From positions 1-64,000 of the forward strand of contig QCLS01000006.1 of the NCBI GenBank assembly GCA_003214355.1: a stretch of 64,000 nucleotides of DNA, in the 5' to 3' direction. Positions within the stretch are counted from its first letter, which is position 1. Every line of letters begins with the position of its first letter. Of the stretch, positions 46,676 through 55,045 are shown piece by piece. A program made the position numbers and the translations under genes. The notes beneath the pieces are model-generated. The model was not told the DNA's origin, did not search any database, and was given only the letters and a program-made list of their open reading frames with translations. The stretch comes from Prochlorococcus sp. AG-418-C09 (GTDB lineage: Bacteria > Cyanobacteriota > Cyanobacteriia > PCC-6307 > Cyanobiaceae).

Positions 46676-46780
46676 ATGGTGCTGTTGGGATCATACTGGT
46701 TTCTATCAAATCTAGTTATTGCAACCTTTTTCAATAAATTAGTAGATTTTACTAATTCAAAATTAGTCAGTAGATCCTGA
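46676..46780 (+). CDS. Possible 34-residue hydrophobic peptide
   Basis: ATG at 46676 opens MVLLGSYWFLSNLVIATFFN followed by a polar end (KLVDFTNSKLVSRS) and TGA at 46778. It could be a one-helix membrane peptide. The ribosome-binding site is weak and there is no context support; the frame could be chance. The stop lies at the edge of a 36-base G+C-rich segment (46776-46811) that forms part of the leader of the next gene. Confidence 0.25.
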   Translation: MVLLGSYWFLSNLVIATFFNKLVDFTNSKLVSRS

Positions 46781-46854
46781 CGCCGGCCTCGAATAGCGCG
46801 CAGACAGCAAAAAAAAAGAACATACTGATCCCAAACAAAAACGGAGATTTTAAA

Positions 46855-47952
46855 GTGGCTGATGGGATTATGAACAAGGATGAGTTACTTCGTCTAACCC
46901 TCAGACAATTACGTCAACAAGCAAGTAAATTATCAGTTCCGCTATACAGTCGAAAAACAAAGGCTGTTTTAGTGGATTTAATTATTTCATACCAAGACAT
47001 CAAATTAATCGAAAGCCAACTTTCTACTGTAAAAGCAACTGAAACTCAATCACCTGTTGATAATATTATTCCTGTCGAAAAGAATACGGAAATTAAGACT
47101 AATCTTGTTTTTTTACCACGTGATCCAGAATGGGCTTATGTTTTTTGGCAAATTTCAGATAATGATAGAGAAAAAGCTCAATCACTAGGAGCTAGTAAAT
47201 TATGTTTAAGACTGTTTGACATAACAGGTAAAGAGAATGGAGATATCAATCAAAGTACTATGAGAGAGATTGCGGTTGATAGTTATAGTACTGAATGGTA
47301 CTTACCAATTCCTGTGCCTGATAGAGATTATAAAATTGAATTGGGATATAGATATGGCTTTAAATGGATGTCACTAGCTTTTTCATCAGCAAGTCACGTT
47401 CCTAGTGCTCAACCCTCAGAACAGATTTTAGATAAATTTGTACCATTTAACTTAGATTCACCTTCAGAAACTAACAATGCTATATCTCAGACTCAAGAGA
47501 GTGCAGAAAGTGGTTTACATGAACGCTTGTATCATGCCGCTACTTCTTACCCAAGAAGCAGGCGAATTGGATCTGAGGAGTTTATGGAGAAATCCATTTC
47601 CAATAAAGATAAAATTAATGATTCTGGAGCAGGTTTATGGGCTTCCGGTTTGAACGAGTCTGGAGAAGGCATAATGAAATCATTTTGGTTGGTTGCAGAT
47701 GCTGAGTTAATAGTTTACGGTGCAACTGATCCTTCAGCCTCACTTACTATTGGTGGAGAAAAAGTGCCTCTAGCATCTGATGGTACTTTTAGGTTGCAAG
47801 TCCCATTTAGGGATGGATCTCAGAAATATGAAATAAAAGCAATTAACTCTGATGGTGATCAGGAGAGAAATATAACAATGAAATTTGATAGAAATACACC
47901 TTTAGATAACACTAATGCTAAAGAAAATTCTGATAAGGAATGGTTTGAATAA
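46855..47952 (+). CDS. DUF4912 protein with N-terminal Rho-N/SAP-like domain
   Basis: A 365-residue protein starting with GTG at 46855, preceded by GGAG eight bases upstream; an ATG at 46870 is in frame. The first 50 residues (LLRLTLRQLRQQASKLSVPL-YSRKTKAVLVDLI) resemble a Rho N-terminal/SAP-type helix-extended-loop domain. Residues about 75-190 match DUF4912 (FLPRDPEWAYVFWQIS), whose members are cyanobacterial and structurally carbohydrate-binding-like. The C-terminus includes ADAELIVYGATDPSASLTIGG, a second beta domain. Function is unknown. Confidence 0.8.
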   Translation: MADGIMNKDELLRLTLRQLRQQASKLSVPLYSRKTKAVLVDLIISYQDIKLIESQLSTVKATETQSPVDNIIPVEKNTEIKTNLVFLPRDPEWAYVFWQISDNDREKAQSLGASKLCLRLFDITGKENGDINQSTMREIAVDSYSTEWYLPIPVPDRDYKIELGYRYGFKWMSLAFSSASHVPSAQPSEQILDKFVPFNLDSPSETNNAISQTQESAESGLHERLYHAATSYPRSRRIGSEEFMEKSISNKDKINDSGAGLWASGLNESGEGIMKSFWLVADAELIVYGATDPSASLTIGGEKVPLASDGTFRLQVPFRDGSQKYEIKAINSDGDQERNITMKFDRNTPLDNTNAKENSDKEWFE

Positions 47953-47960
47953 AAAATAAA

Positions 47961-48131
47961 ATGCTAAAGAAATTTGTTGCGATTACTCCAATGCTTGGTG
48001 CCATAACATTTCCTATAGCGGTCCCTATTACAATTTCAAAATTCGGTACTAATTCAGGAATTATAGTTGCATTGCTAATATCTTCCTTGTGGTTTATCGC
48101 TATGTTAAGAACTTCCGAAATGCCACATTAA
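47961..48131 (+). CDS. 56-residue two-helix membrane protein
   Basis: ATG at 47961, eight bases after the DUF4912 stop. The product has two hydrophobic helices: MLGAITFPIAVPITI and SGIIVALLISSLWFIAML, joined by a short polar turn, and ends RTSEMPH. Size and position suggest co-transcription with the DUF4912 gene. I recognise no family. Confidence 0.7.
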   Translation: MLKKFVAITPMLGAITFPIAVPITISKFGTNSGIIVALLISSLWFIAMLRTSEMPH

Positions 48132-48164
48132 ATTAGTTAGATTTTCTTAATCAATACTTAAATT

Positions 48165-49802
48165 ATGCCAGCTATCAAAAATGTTAATGTCAGTCATCCA
48201 TTTTCTGATCAAAAGCCTGGTACTTCAGGTTTAAGGAAAAGTACTAAGAAATTTTTAGAAAAACACTATCTTGAAATATTCATAGAATCAATTCTTAGTT
48301 CTCTCGATAATGTTGAGGGATCAACAATAATTGTTGGAGGTGATGGTAGATATGGAAATGATAATGCAATAAAAAAAATTGTACAAATTTGTTCGGCTCA
48401 TAAGGTGGGAACAATAATTGTCCCCACACGAGGTCTTTTATCAACACCAGCTGCTTCAAATTTAATAAGAGATTACTCAGCTATTGGAGGAATAATTTTA
48501 TCTGCTAGTCATAATCCTGGAGGCTTAGAGGGTGATTTTGGAGTAAAATTAAATGTCTCGAATGGTGGGCCCGCACCCGAGTTTGTGACCGAAAAGATAT
48601 ATACATATAGTCAATCTTTAACCTCTTACAAGTTAATAGATGTCGAAATACCTAATTTGAAAGATGAAGGTTCTTTTACTATTCATCAAACAAAACTAGA
48701 AATAATAGATGGTGTTCAAAGTTATGTTTCTTTGATGGAGGATATTTTTGATTTTGATCAAATTGGTGATTTCCTAAAAAATGATTTTTCTATAGTGTTT
48801 GATGCAATGAATGCTGTGACAGGACCTTACGCTAAAAGAATATTTGTAGATAGGATCGGTTTGTCAGATCAATGTTTGCTAAATAGTGAGCCTATGCCTG
48901 ACTTTGGCAATTTACATCCTGACCCAAATTTAACCTATGCTAATAAACTGGCTGACCTTCTTCTAAATAAAAAACTATATTCATTTGGAGCCGCTTGTGA
49001 CGGTGATGGGGACAGAAATATGATCTTAGGTAAAGGGTGCTTTGTTAATCCCAGTGATAGTTTAGCCGTAATAACAGCCAATACGGGATTAGTGCCTGGA
49101 TATAAAAAAGGCATTTCGGGCGTAGCTAGATCAATGCCAACTAGTATGGCAGTTGATGTTGTAGCTAAAGAACTGGATATTCCTTGTTATGAAACTCCTA
49201 CAGGATGGAAGTTTTTTGGCAATCTCTTAGATTCAGGAAAAATTACAATTTGTGGTGAGGAAAGTTTCGGAACTGGTAGTAATCATGTTCGCGAAAAAGA
49301 TGGTTTATGGGCAGTATTATTTTGGCTTCAAATACTTGCACAAAAAAAATGTTCAGTAACTGATTTAATGCAGAATCATTGGTTGCATTTTGGAAGAAAT
49401 TACTATACCCGGCATGATTATGAATCAATACCCAGTGAAGTTGCTCATCAAATTTATCAAGATTTAGAGAATCAATTACAAAAGTTGAATGGGGCTCATT
49501 TTGCCTCTTCCGTTATTACACAAGCGGATAATTATAGTTATGTTGATCCAATTGATAAATCACTAAGTGATAAACAAGGCCTGAGATTAGTATTAGATAA
49601 TGGTTCAAGAATTATTTTGCGACTATCAGGCACTGGAACTAAAGGATCTACTCTGAGATTATATTTTGAAAGACCCTCTAAATCCCAAAATGATTTGTTC
49701 CTCGATCCTCAGATTGCCTTAAAGGATTTAATTATTGGTATAGATCATTTGCTAAATATTAAACAACTTACGAAAATGAATATACCTACAGTAATAACCT
49801 AA
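48165..49802 (+). CDS. pgm: Phosphoglucomutase
   Basis: A 545-residue alpha-D-phosphohexomutase that interconverts glucose-1- and glucose-6-phosphate, central to glycogen metabolism. The phosphoserine is S115 in LSASHNPGG; the magnesium loop is AACDGDGDRNM, the sugar loop is CGEESFGTGS and the phosphate loop is RLSGTGTKGSTLRLY. All are intact and length is standard. It stands in a small gap after the 56-residue membrane protein. Confidence 0.95.
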   Translation: MPAIKNVNVSHPFSDQKPGTSGLRKSTKKFLEKHYLEIFIESILSSLDNVEGSTIIVGGDGRYGNDNAIKKIVQICSAHKVGTIIVPTRGLLSTPAASNLIRDYSAIGGIILSASHNPGGLEGDFGVKLNVSNGGPAPEFVTEKIYTYSQSLTSYKLIDVEIPNLKDEGSFTIHQTKLEIIDGVQSYVSLMEDIFDFDQIGDFLKNDFSIVFDAMNAVTGPYAKRIFVDRIGLSDQCLLNSEPMPDFGNLHPDPNLTYANKLADLLLNKKLYSFGAACDGDGDRNMILGKGCFVNPSDSLAVITANTGLVPGYKKGISGVARSMPTSMAVDVVAKELDIPCYETPTGWKFFGNLLDSGKITICGEESFGTGSNHVREKDGLWAVLFWLQILAQKKCSVTDLMQNHWLHFGRNYYTRHDYESIPSEVAHQIYQDLENQLQKLNGAHFASSVITQADNYSYVDPIDKSLSDKQGLRLVLDNGSRIILRLSGTGTKGSTLRLYFERPSKSQNDLFLDPQIALKDLIIGIDHLLNIKQLTKMNIPTVIT

Positions 49803-49844
49803 AAATACTTTATTTATTCATTTATAGATTTTTCCTTTTAAAAA

Positions 49845-51134
49845 ATGTTTACTGATAAATTGTTTTCTTATGATTCAAATCAACCCCAAAAGGCTCCATT
49901 AGCAGATGTTTTGAGACCAAAGACGCTTGATGAATTCTTTGGACAAAGGAAAATATTAGATAAACAATCTTTACTTAGAAATGCAATTCTTAACGATACC
50001 ATTGGTAATACTATATTTACAGGTCCTCCTGGAATTGGGAAAACAACTTTAATAGAGATTATTTCTTTAAATACAAGATCTGTCTTAATAAAATTAAATG
50101 CCGTACTTTCAGGTATGAAAGAGCTTAGAAATGCAATGCTTAATGCTGAGGAAAGATTTTCCAAGTCTGGAAGGAAAACAATACTTTTTATAGATGAAGT
50201 GCATCGTTTAAATGCGCAGCAACAAGATGCTCTCTTACCTTCTGTAGAAAATGGAACAATTACTTTTTTAGGCGCTACAACAGAAAATCCTTTTTTTACA
50301 ATTAACAAAGCCTTGATAAGTAGAACCAGAATTTTTAAATTAAGTCCTTTGGACACAGAAGATTTAGAAAAGATAATTGATAGAGTAATTGATTTCTATC
50401 AAAATTTAGATATTCCACTGAAAGTCTTAATCGAAACTGCTGCTGCAAATCATTTAATTAAATACTCAAATGGAGATGCTAGGACTTTAATTAATGCCTT
50501 AGAAATGATTATTAATACGACAAGATCATCTGGAAAAAAAGAGGTGAAGATTAATCTCTCAATAGCTGAAGATTCAATTCAGAATAAAAATATCTCTTAC
50601 GATAAGAATGGGCAAAGTCATTTTGATGTAATAAGTGCTTTCATAAAATCTATTAGGGGATCAGATCCTGACGCCACTTTATTTTGGTTAGCAAACATGA
50701 TAGAAGCTGGAGAAGATCCTAATTATATTTTTAGACGTTTATTAATATCAGCTTCAGAAGATATTGGGTTGGCTGATCCAAATGCAATAGTTGTAGTAAA
50801 TTCTTGTAATTCGGCTTTTGAAAAAGTAGGTTTTCCAGAAGGTGTATATTTTCTTGCTCAAGCATCTTTATATTTAGCAGTCTCTCCTAAAAGCAATAGT
50901 AATAAATCAATCTTTAAAGCTATGGAAATAATCAAATCGTGTAACTATTATGAGGTACCTCCTCATCTTAAAAACAATTCGATAACTTATAAAAATCCTC
51001 ATAATTATGAAAAAGATTCCTTAGATCAAAGTTATATGCCTGAAAATCTCAAGAAATATAAATTTTGGAAAAACCTTACAATTGGCTGGGAAAAAATGAG
51101 ATCTGATGAATTAGGAAGATACAGAAATAATTAA
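49845..51134 (+). CDS. rarA: Replication-associated recombination protein A (RarA/MgsA)
   Basis: A 429-residue AAA+ ATPase. The N-terminal APLADVLRPKTLDEFFGQ, Walker A GPPGIGKTT, Walker B LFIDEVHRLN and the sensor region GATTENPFF are characteristic of RarA (MgsA/WRNIP1 family). The C-terminal tetramerisation region includes ISAFIKSIRGSDPDATLFWLA. RarA acts at stalled replication forks. It ends in a four-base stop overlap with the phosphopantetheinyl transferase gene. Confidence 0.95.
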   Translation: MFTDKLFSYDSNQPQKAPLADVLRPKTLDEFFGQRKILDKQSLLRNAILNDTIGNTIFTGPPGIGKTTLIEIISLNTRSVLIKLNAVLSGMKELRNAMLNAEERFSKSGRKTILFIDEVHRLNAQQQDALLPSVENGTITFLGATTENPFFTINKALISRTRIFKLSPLDTEDLEKIIDRVIDFYQNLDIPLKVLIETAAANHLIKYSNGDARTLINALEMIINTTRSSGKKEVKINLSIAEDSIQNKNISYDKNGQSHFDVISAFIKSIRGSDPDATLFWLANMIEAGEDPNYIFRRLLISASEDIGLADPNAIVVVNSCNSAFEKVGFPEGVYFLAQASLYLAVSPKSNSNKSIFKAMEIIKSCNYYEVPPHLKNNSITYKNPHNYEKDSLDQSYMPENLKKYKFWKNLTIGWEKMRSDELGRYRNN

Positions 51135-51793
51135 AGAATCTCTGAGTTATCACAAATTATTGCGCGATAAGTTAGATGTTTTTTATCATCATAAGCAATA
51201 GAAATAGTCCATTTCAGAAAGTTAAATTGACTCATATAGACTTGAAATTGCTTCTTCTTATGTATCAATGTCGTTTTATTGTGATGGTATTTCCATTCTT
51301 TTAAATCTTTTGCCAGTGAACCTTTATCTAATTTAATCGCTGCTTCTATTGCACTCCATTGATTTAAAATGTCTTTCTTTAGATTTGTATTCGATTGGTT
51401 TAACTGGTATGAATTAAAACAATATTTTTTTGCAAGATCTTTATATTGAAAATTTCTATCAGATCTTTCAATATCAATACCAACTTTTTCTGAATGCCAA
51501 ATAATAATTAAAGCATCATGACAATGACTGAGACTGATATTTCCCATTCCTTTTGGAAGTTTTGGTGGTTTACTTGGATTGGCCTCAAGTGGAATATCTA
51601 ATGGGCTTGAGTTAAATAAATTTGCTAGAGATCTTCTTATATAACCCCTGCTCTCAAGAAAAACATCTGATCTAGACTTCGTTAGCATTGAAGCTATCTG
51701 AAGCTCATTTTCAGTTACTAATTCTCTCATACCTTTCATCGGATAAAACCAAATTTTTGGTAATCTATTTGAATAGCTCTTAAATATTTTCAA
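51131..51793 (-). CDS. 4'-phosphopantetheinyl transferase (Sfp/HetI type)
   Basis: This protein of about 220 residues transfers phosphopantetheine from CoA to carrier proteins. Motifs are VGIDIERSDR (magnesium-binding Asp) and WSAIEAAIKLDKGSL (W-x-x-x-E-A-x-x-K). The N-terminal strand LPKIWFYPM fits family starts, so translation should begin before it; TTG at 51793 is the nearest usable codon, while the first ATG (51739) would cut it off and GTG 51820 lies further out. The TTG start is complementary to the start region of bcp. It most likely serves the acyl carrier protein. Confidence 0.8.
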   Translation of the reverse strand: MKIFKSYSNRLPKIWFYPMKGMRELVTENELQIASMLTKSRSDVFLESRGYIRRSLANLFNSSPLDIPLEANPSKPPKLPKGMGNISLSHCHDALIIIWHSEKVGIDIERSDRNFQYKDLAKKYCFNSYQLNQSNTNLKKDILNQWSAIEAAIKLDKGSLAKDLKEWKYHHNKTTLIHKKKQFQVYMSQFNFLKWTISIAYDDKKHLTYRAIICDNSEIL

Positions 51794-52260
51794 TGGTATT
51801 AAAAATTGGCGATCAAGCACCCAAATTTACTTTGGAAGATTCTTTTAATAATAAAGTCTCTTTAAATGATTTTCTAGGTAAAAGAATAATAATATATTTT
51901 TATCCAAAGGATAATACACCAGGGTGTACCAAAGAAGCTTGTAACTTCAAAGAAAATTGGGAAGTTCTTAAAAGAAATGACTTTGTAGTCCTTGGTATTA
52001 GTAAAGATAATGCTTCTTCTCACCAAAAATTTGTTGAAAAATTTGACTTACCTTTTGTCTTATTAACTGATCCTACTCCATGTAAAGTGGCTTTAAGTTT
52101 TGATAGTTATGGTTTAAAAAAGTTCATGGGTAAAGAATATATGGGCATGATTAGGAACACTTTTGTAATAGATGCTGAAGGTAAAATTCAGAAAATCTAT
52201 ACAAAGATTAAAGCGGCTATAATGGCTGATCATGTAGTAGCAGATTTAAAGCTGAATTAG
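51793..52260 (+). CDS. bcp: Thioredoxin-dependent thiol peroxidase (Bcp/PrxQ)
   Basis: A 155-residue peroxiredoxin Q. The peroxidatic cysteine is C45 in NTPGCTKEAC, with the resolving C50 five residues later, as in atypical two-Cys PrxQ. It reduces organic and hydrogen peroxides using thioredoxin, relevant to photosynthetic oxidative stress. The gene is divergent from the phosphopantetheinyl transferase, with start regions touching, and ends in a four-base stop overlap with coaX. Confidence 0.95.
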   Translation: MVLKIGDQAPKFTLEDSFNNKVSLNDFLGKRIIIYFYPKDNTPGCTKEACNFKENWEVLKRNDFVVLGISKDNASSHQKFVEKFDLPFVLLTDPTPCKVALSFDSYGLKKFMGKEYMGMIRNTFVIDAEGKIQKIYTKIKAAIMADHVVADLKLN

Positions 52261-52961
52261 CAAGACTTGTTTTTTTTAAAAAAAGAATCTGAAAATAAAA
52301 TCAAACCCTCAATTGTTAGATTTGGTCTAATATTTATTGGATTTTCTTGATCTTTTATTAATTTGCCAAATAGTTTGGAATCTCCTCCACATAAGATTAA
52401 AATGTCTTCCTGAGGGTTAAATAATGAATTAATTACTCCACTTAGTGAGTTGCAGACGCCTTTAAGCATAGCTTCTTTACTATCTATTAAGAAATCACTG
52501 CTAGGAATCATTATTTCATCTGGAAACTCAAGTAACTTTGTGTTTGCAACCATAGATTTAAGCTGAGTCTTTAATCCAGGGATTAATTGGCCTCCTAGGA
52601 CAAACCCAAGATTATTGATTTTCGTAATTGATAAAGTAGTTCCAAAATCTGCAATAAGTAAATTCTTTTTGTATGGATTCTCAATTGTTTTTAAGGCACA
52701 AAAACAATTCAAGGCTCTATCAACCCCAAAATGTATTGGAATATTAATTGAATCAATATCTTTAGTTTTTACCTCATTATTTTTATTAAGTTTAAGATTT
52801 GATTGATTACCTACCGAAGCCCATATTAAATCACTTGGATTAATATCTTTGTTTAATGAATCTTTTAATGAAGTATGAGTAAATTTATAGGTATTATTTT
52901 CAAATTCAGCCCAATGCAACCTTGAATTTCCTATTAATAAATATCTAATATGATTATTCAT
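52257..52961 (-). CDS. coaX: Type III pantothenate kinase
   Basis: The ATG at 52961 (MNNHIRYLLIGNSRLHWAEF) is chosen; the open frame runs back into the cysH gene, which cannot be coding. The 234-residue protein fits CoaX of the ASKHA fold: the phosphate-1 loop IGNSRLHW, FGVDRALNCF, the central LLIADFGTTLSI and ILCGGDSKLFG near the end. The first loop has N-S where D-x-G-N-T-x is standard, but this type is common in cyanobacteria as I recall. It phosphorylates pantothenate, the first step to CoA. It is read from the same strand as cysH, 22 bases downstream of it. Confidence 0.88.
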   Translation of the reverse strand: MNNHIRYLLIGNSRLHWAEFENNTYKFTHTSLKDSLNKDINPSDLIWASVGNQSNLKLNKNNEVKTKDIDSINIPIHFGVDRALNCFCALKTIENPYKKNLLIADFGTTLSITKINNLGFVLGGQLIPGLKTQLKSMVANTKLLEFPDEIMIPSSDFLIDSKEAMLKGVCNSLSGVINSLFNPQEDILILCGGDSKLFGKLIKDQENPINIRPNLTIEGLILFSDSFFKKNKSC

Positions 52962-52983
52962 ATATAAATAATTTTTTATTAGT

Positions 52984-53700
52984 TTAATCTTCAGTGTGAA
53001 GCCCGCACTCTTCCTTAATTCCTCCAAATCGTGTACTCCTTCCCTGGCTTTCATGGTTTTCGGGTCTACTTGAATGCCAATCCCCTACAGTTGAATACCC
53101 TTTTGTGAAAAGGGGGTGTTGAGGTAAATTGTTATCTTTCATATAATAAAATATTTCTTTGTTAGTCCAGCCAAGCATTGGCCTAAATGCAAATCTATTG
53201 CGAATCTTATCTATAATTCTCATCCTACTTCTGTTGTCAGTTTGTTGAGCTCTGACTCCGCTAACCCAACAATTAATTGAATATTTACTTAAACCTTTTT
53301 CTAAAGGCTCAATTTTTCTGAGTTTGTGGTATTGATCTAGATCTCCAGAATTCTTGTTTTCCCATAGTTTGCCATATATTGCTTCCATCCTGGCAGGAGA
53401 TAAATTACTTTGAAGGACATCAATTTTTAAAGAAAGAAGATTAGTGAGTTGTTTAGCATAAATATAAGTTTCGGCAGGTAAGTAACCAGTATCAATCCAC
53501 AGAATTCTTACTTTATTCTTTAAATTGGAATTTTGAACTAAATGTAATAAAACTGATGACTGTATTCCAAAGCTTGTTGTGAAAGCGAAAGCTTCTTTAA
53601 ATTGAGCGTAACCCCACTCGATTCTTTCCAGGGTGTTCATATTTAATAATTCTTGATTACAATTAGTTAAATCTAGATCGATAGGTTTTTTATTTTGCAT
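52984..53700 (-). CDS. cysH: Phosphoadenosine phosphosulfate reductase
   Basis: A 238-residue thioredoxin-dependent reductase that converts PAPS to sulfite in assimilatory sulfur reduction. Visible marks are TTSFGIQSSVLLHL (phosphate loop), RILWIDTGYLPAETY, NCWVSGVRAQQTDNRSRM, and the C-terminal catalytic cysteine C232 in EECGLHTED. The CC...CxxC cysteines of Fe-S APS reductases are missing, so it should be the PAPS-specific type. It is divergent from the dehydrogenase at 53797. Confidence 0.94.
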   Translation of the reverse strand: MQNKKPIDLDLTNCNQELLNMNTLERIEWGYAQFKEAFAFTTSFGIQSSVLLHLVQNSNLKNKVRILWIDTGYLPAETYIYAKQLTNLLSLKIDVLQSNLSPARMEAIYGKLWENKNSGDLDQYHKLRKIEPLEKGLSKYSINCWVSGVRAQQTDNRSRMRIIDKIRNRFAFRPMLGWTNKEIFYYMKDNNLPQHPLFTKGYSTVGDWHSSRPENHESQGRSTRFGGIKEECGLHTED

Positions 53701-53796
53701 TTTGGAATCAATTTTGGAATTGCAAACTAATTTGCTCGATTTTTGTAATATTGGTTTAGTTTAATAATAACTTCAGGCCTATTAATTATAGTCCTT

Positions 53797-54972
53797 ATGC
53801 ATTCAAGAAAAAAACCAATAGTAATAGTCGGATCTGGCTTTGCCGGGATTAATGCTGCTTTTACTTTGAAGAGATTAAATCCAACTATTGCGATATTAGT
53901 GATTGATTCTCAGGCTAAATTTATTTTTAAGCCACTTTTATATGAAGTCTTAAGTGATGAAATGCAAGAGTGGGAAGCCGCTACAGAATTTGAAGAGATT
54001 TTTGCAAATTCAGGAATAACTTTTTTAAACAATAACTTACTTTCGGTTGATTTAGATGAAAGGTCTTTAACATTCCAAAATAATCTGATATTACATTACG
54101 AGTATTTAGTTATTAGTACTGGATCAAAGAATAATAATTTTTCCATAGAGGGTGTTGATAAATACTGTCATTTTTTTAATAATCTGAATGATTTAAAGAA
54201 TTTGAAAATGGGTTTAGCAAAATCCCTTAATAAATCGGGAATAAAAAATTTATCAATTATTGGTGCTGGACCTTCAGGAGTGGAGCTAGCCTGTAAATTA
54301 TTTGATATGTATCCGAATGTTTTTAAAATTTCTGTGATAGAGAGATCTAAAGAAGTTTTAAATCAAAGCAAAACATTTAATAGAGAGGAAGCTGAAAAAG
54401 CAATTAAAGATAGAAATATCAAAGTTTTGCTTAACACATCGGTTGAGGAAATACATGAAAATCAGATCCTTTTAAAAGATAAATATAATCATGATATTCA
54501 ATGGGACTATGATTTAGTTATTTGGGCTGCTGGAATCAAGCCGACTTTGCCTATTTTTGAGCAAGAGGTTCAAAAGATTAATCAGAAAATTGCCACTAAT
54601 GTCAAATTACAGTTAAAATCATACGAAAATGTTTTTGTTATAGGTGACATATCGGTAATAAAAGGTTTTGAAACCCTTCCATCAACTGCCCAAAATGCTA
54701 TGCAACAAGGAATACATGTTGGTGTTAATCTCAATTTACTATTGAATGGAAAAGAATTACTTGACTATCAATTCATGGATAATGGAGAAATGATTAGTTT
54801 AGGTATTGGCAAGGCATCTCTTTCCGGACTGGGACTTACACTTTCGGGTAAGTTTGCTTTTGAACTCAGACGACTTATATATGCATCAAAAATGCCTATC
54901 TTTCAAAATAGTTTTAAATCTGCAGCAGCATGGCTTATTAATAAAAAAAATATTTTTAATAATACAAATTAG
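53797..54972 (+). CDS. Type II NADH dehydrogenase-like FAD oxidoreductase
   Basis: A 391-residue pyridine nucleotide-disulfide-type flavoprotein. FAD-binding G-x-G-x-x-G is in IVIVGSGFAGINAAF, the NAD(P)H-binding fold is IIGAGPSGVELACKL, and the VFVIGDIS segment marks the second FAD contact. The C-terminus (ALRRLIYASKMP-like) is amphipathic, as in membrane-associated NDH-2 enzymes that oxidise NAD(P)H and reduce quinone without pumping protons. It could also be a related sulfide:quinone-type enzyme; NdbB-like is the best fit. Confidence 0.85.
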   Translation: MHSRKKPIVIVGSGFAGINAAFTLKRLNPTIAILVIDSQAKFIFKPLLYEVLSDEMQEWEAATEFEEIFANSGITFLNNNLLSVDLDERSLTFQNNLILHYEYLVISTGSKNNNFSIEGVDKYCHFFNNLNDLKNLKMGLAKSLNKSGIKNLSIIGAGPSGVELACKLFDMYPNVFKISVIERSKEVLNQSKTFNREEAEKAIKDRNIKVLLNTSVEEIHENQILLKDKYNHDIQWDYDLVIWAAGIKPTLPIFEQEVQKINQKIATNVKLQLKSYENVFVIGDISVIKGFETLPSTAQNAMQQGIHVGVNLNLLLNGKELLDYQFMDNGEMISLGIGKASLSGLGLTLSGKFAFELRRLIYASKMPIFQNSFKSAAAWLINKKNIFNNTN

Positions 54973-55045
54973 ATCAAGTGATAATTGAGATTTAGCTTTT
55001 TGAAATTTTTTTTTCGATGTATATTGAAATTAAAGATAAATTTGT

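Noticed and set aside
46392-46709. 105-residue minus-strand frame
   Set aside because: It is antisense to the 46229-46603 gene, rich in Phe, Tyr and Leu from complement of AT-rich codons, with no start context.
49880-50356. 158-residue minus-strand frame inside rarA
   Set aside because: It is antisense to the conserved Walker A/B part of rarA and has no family resemblance.
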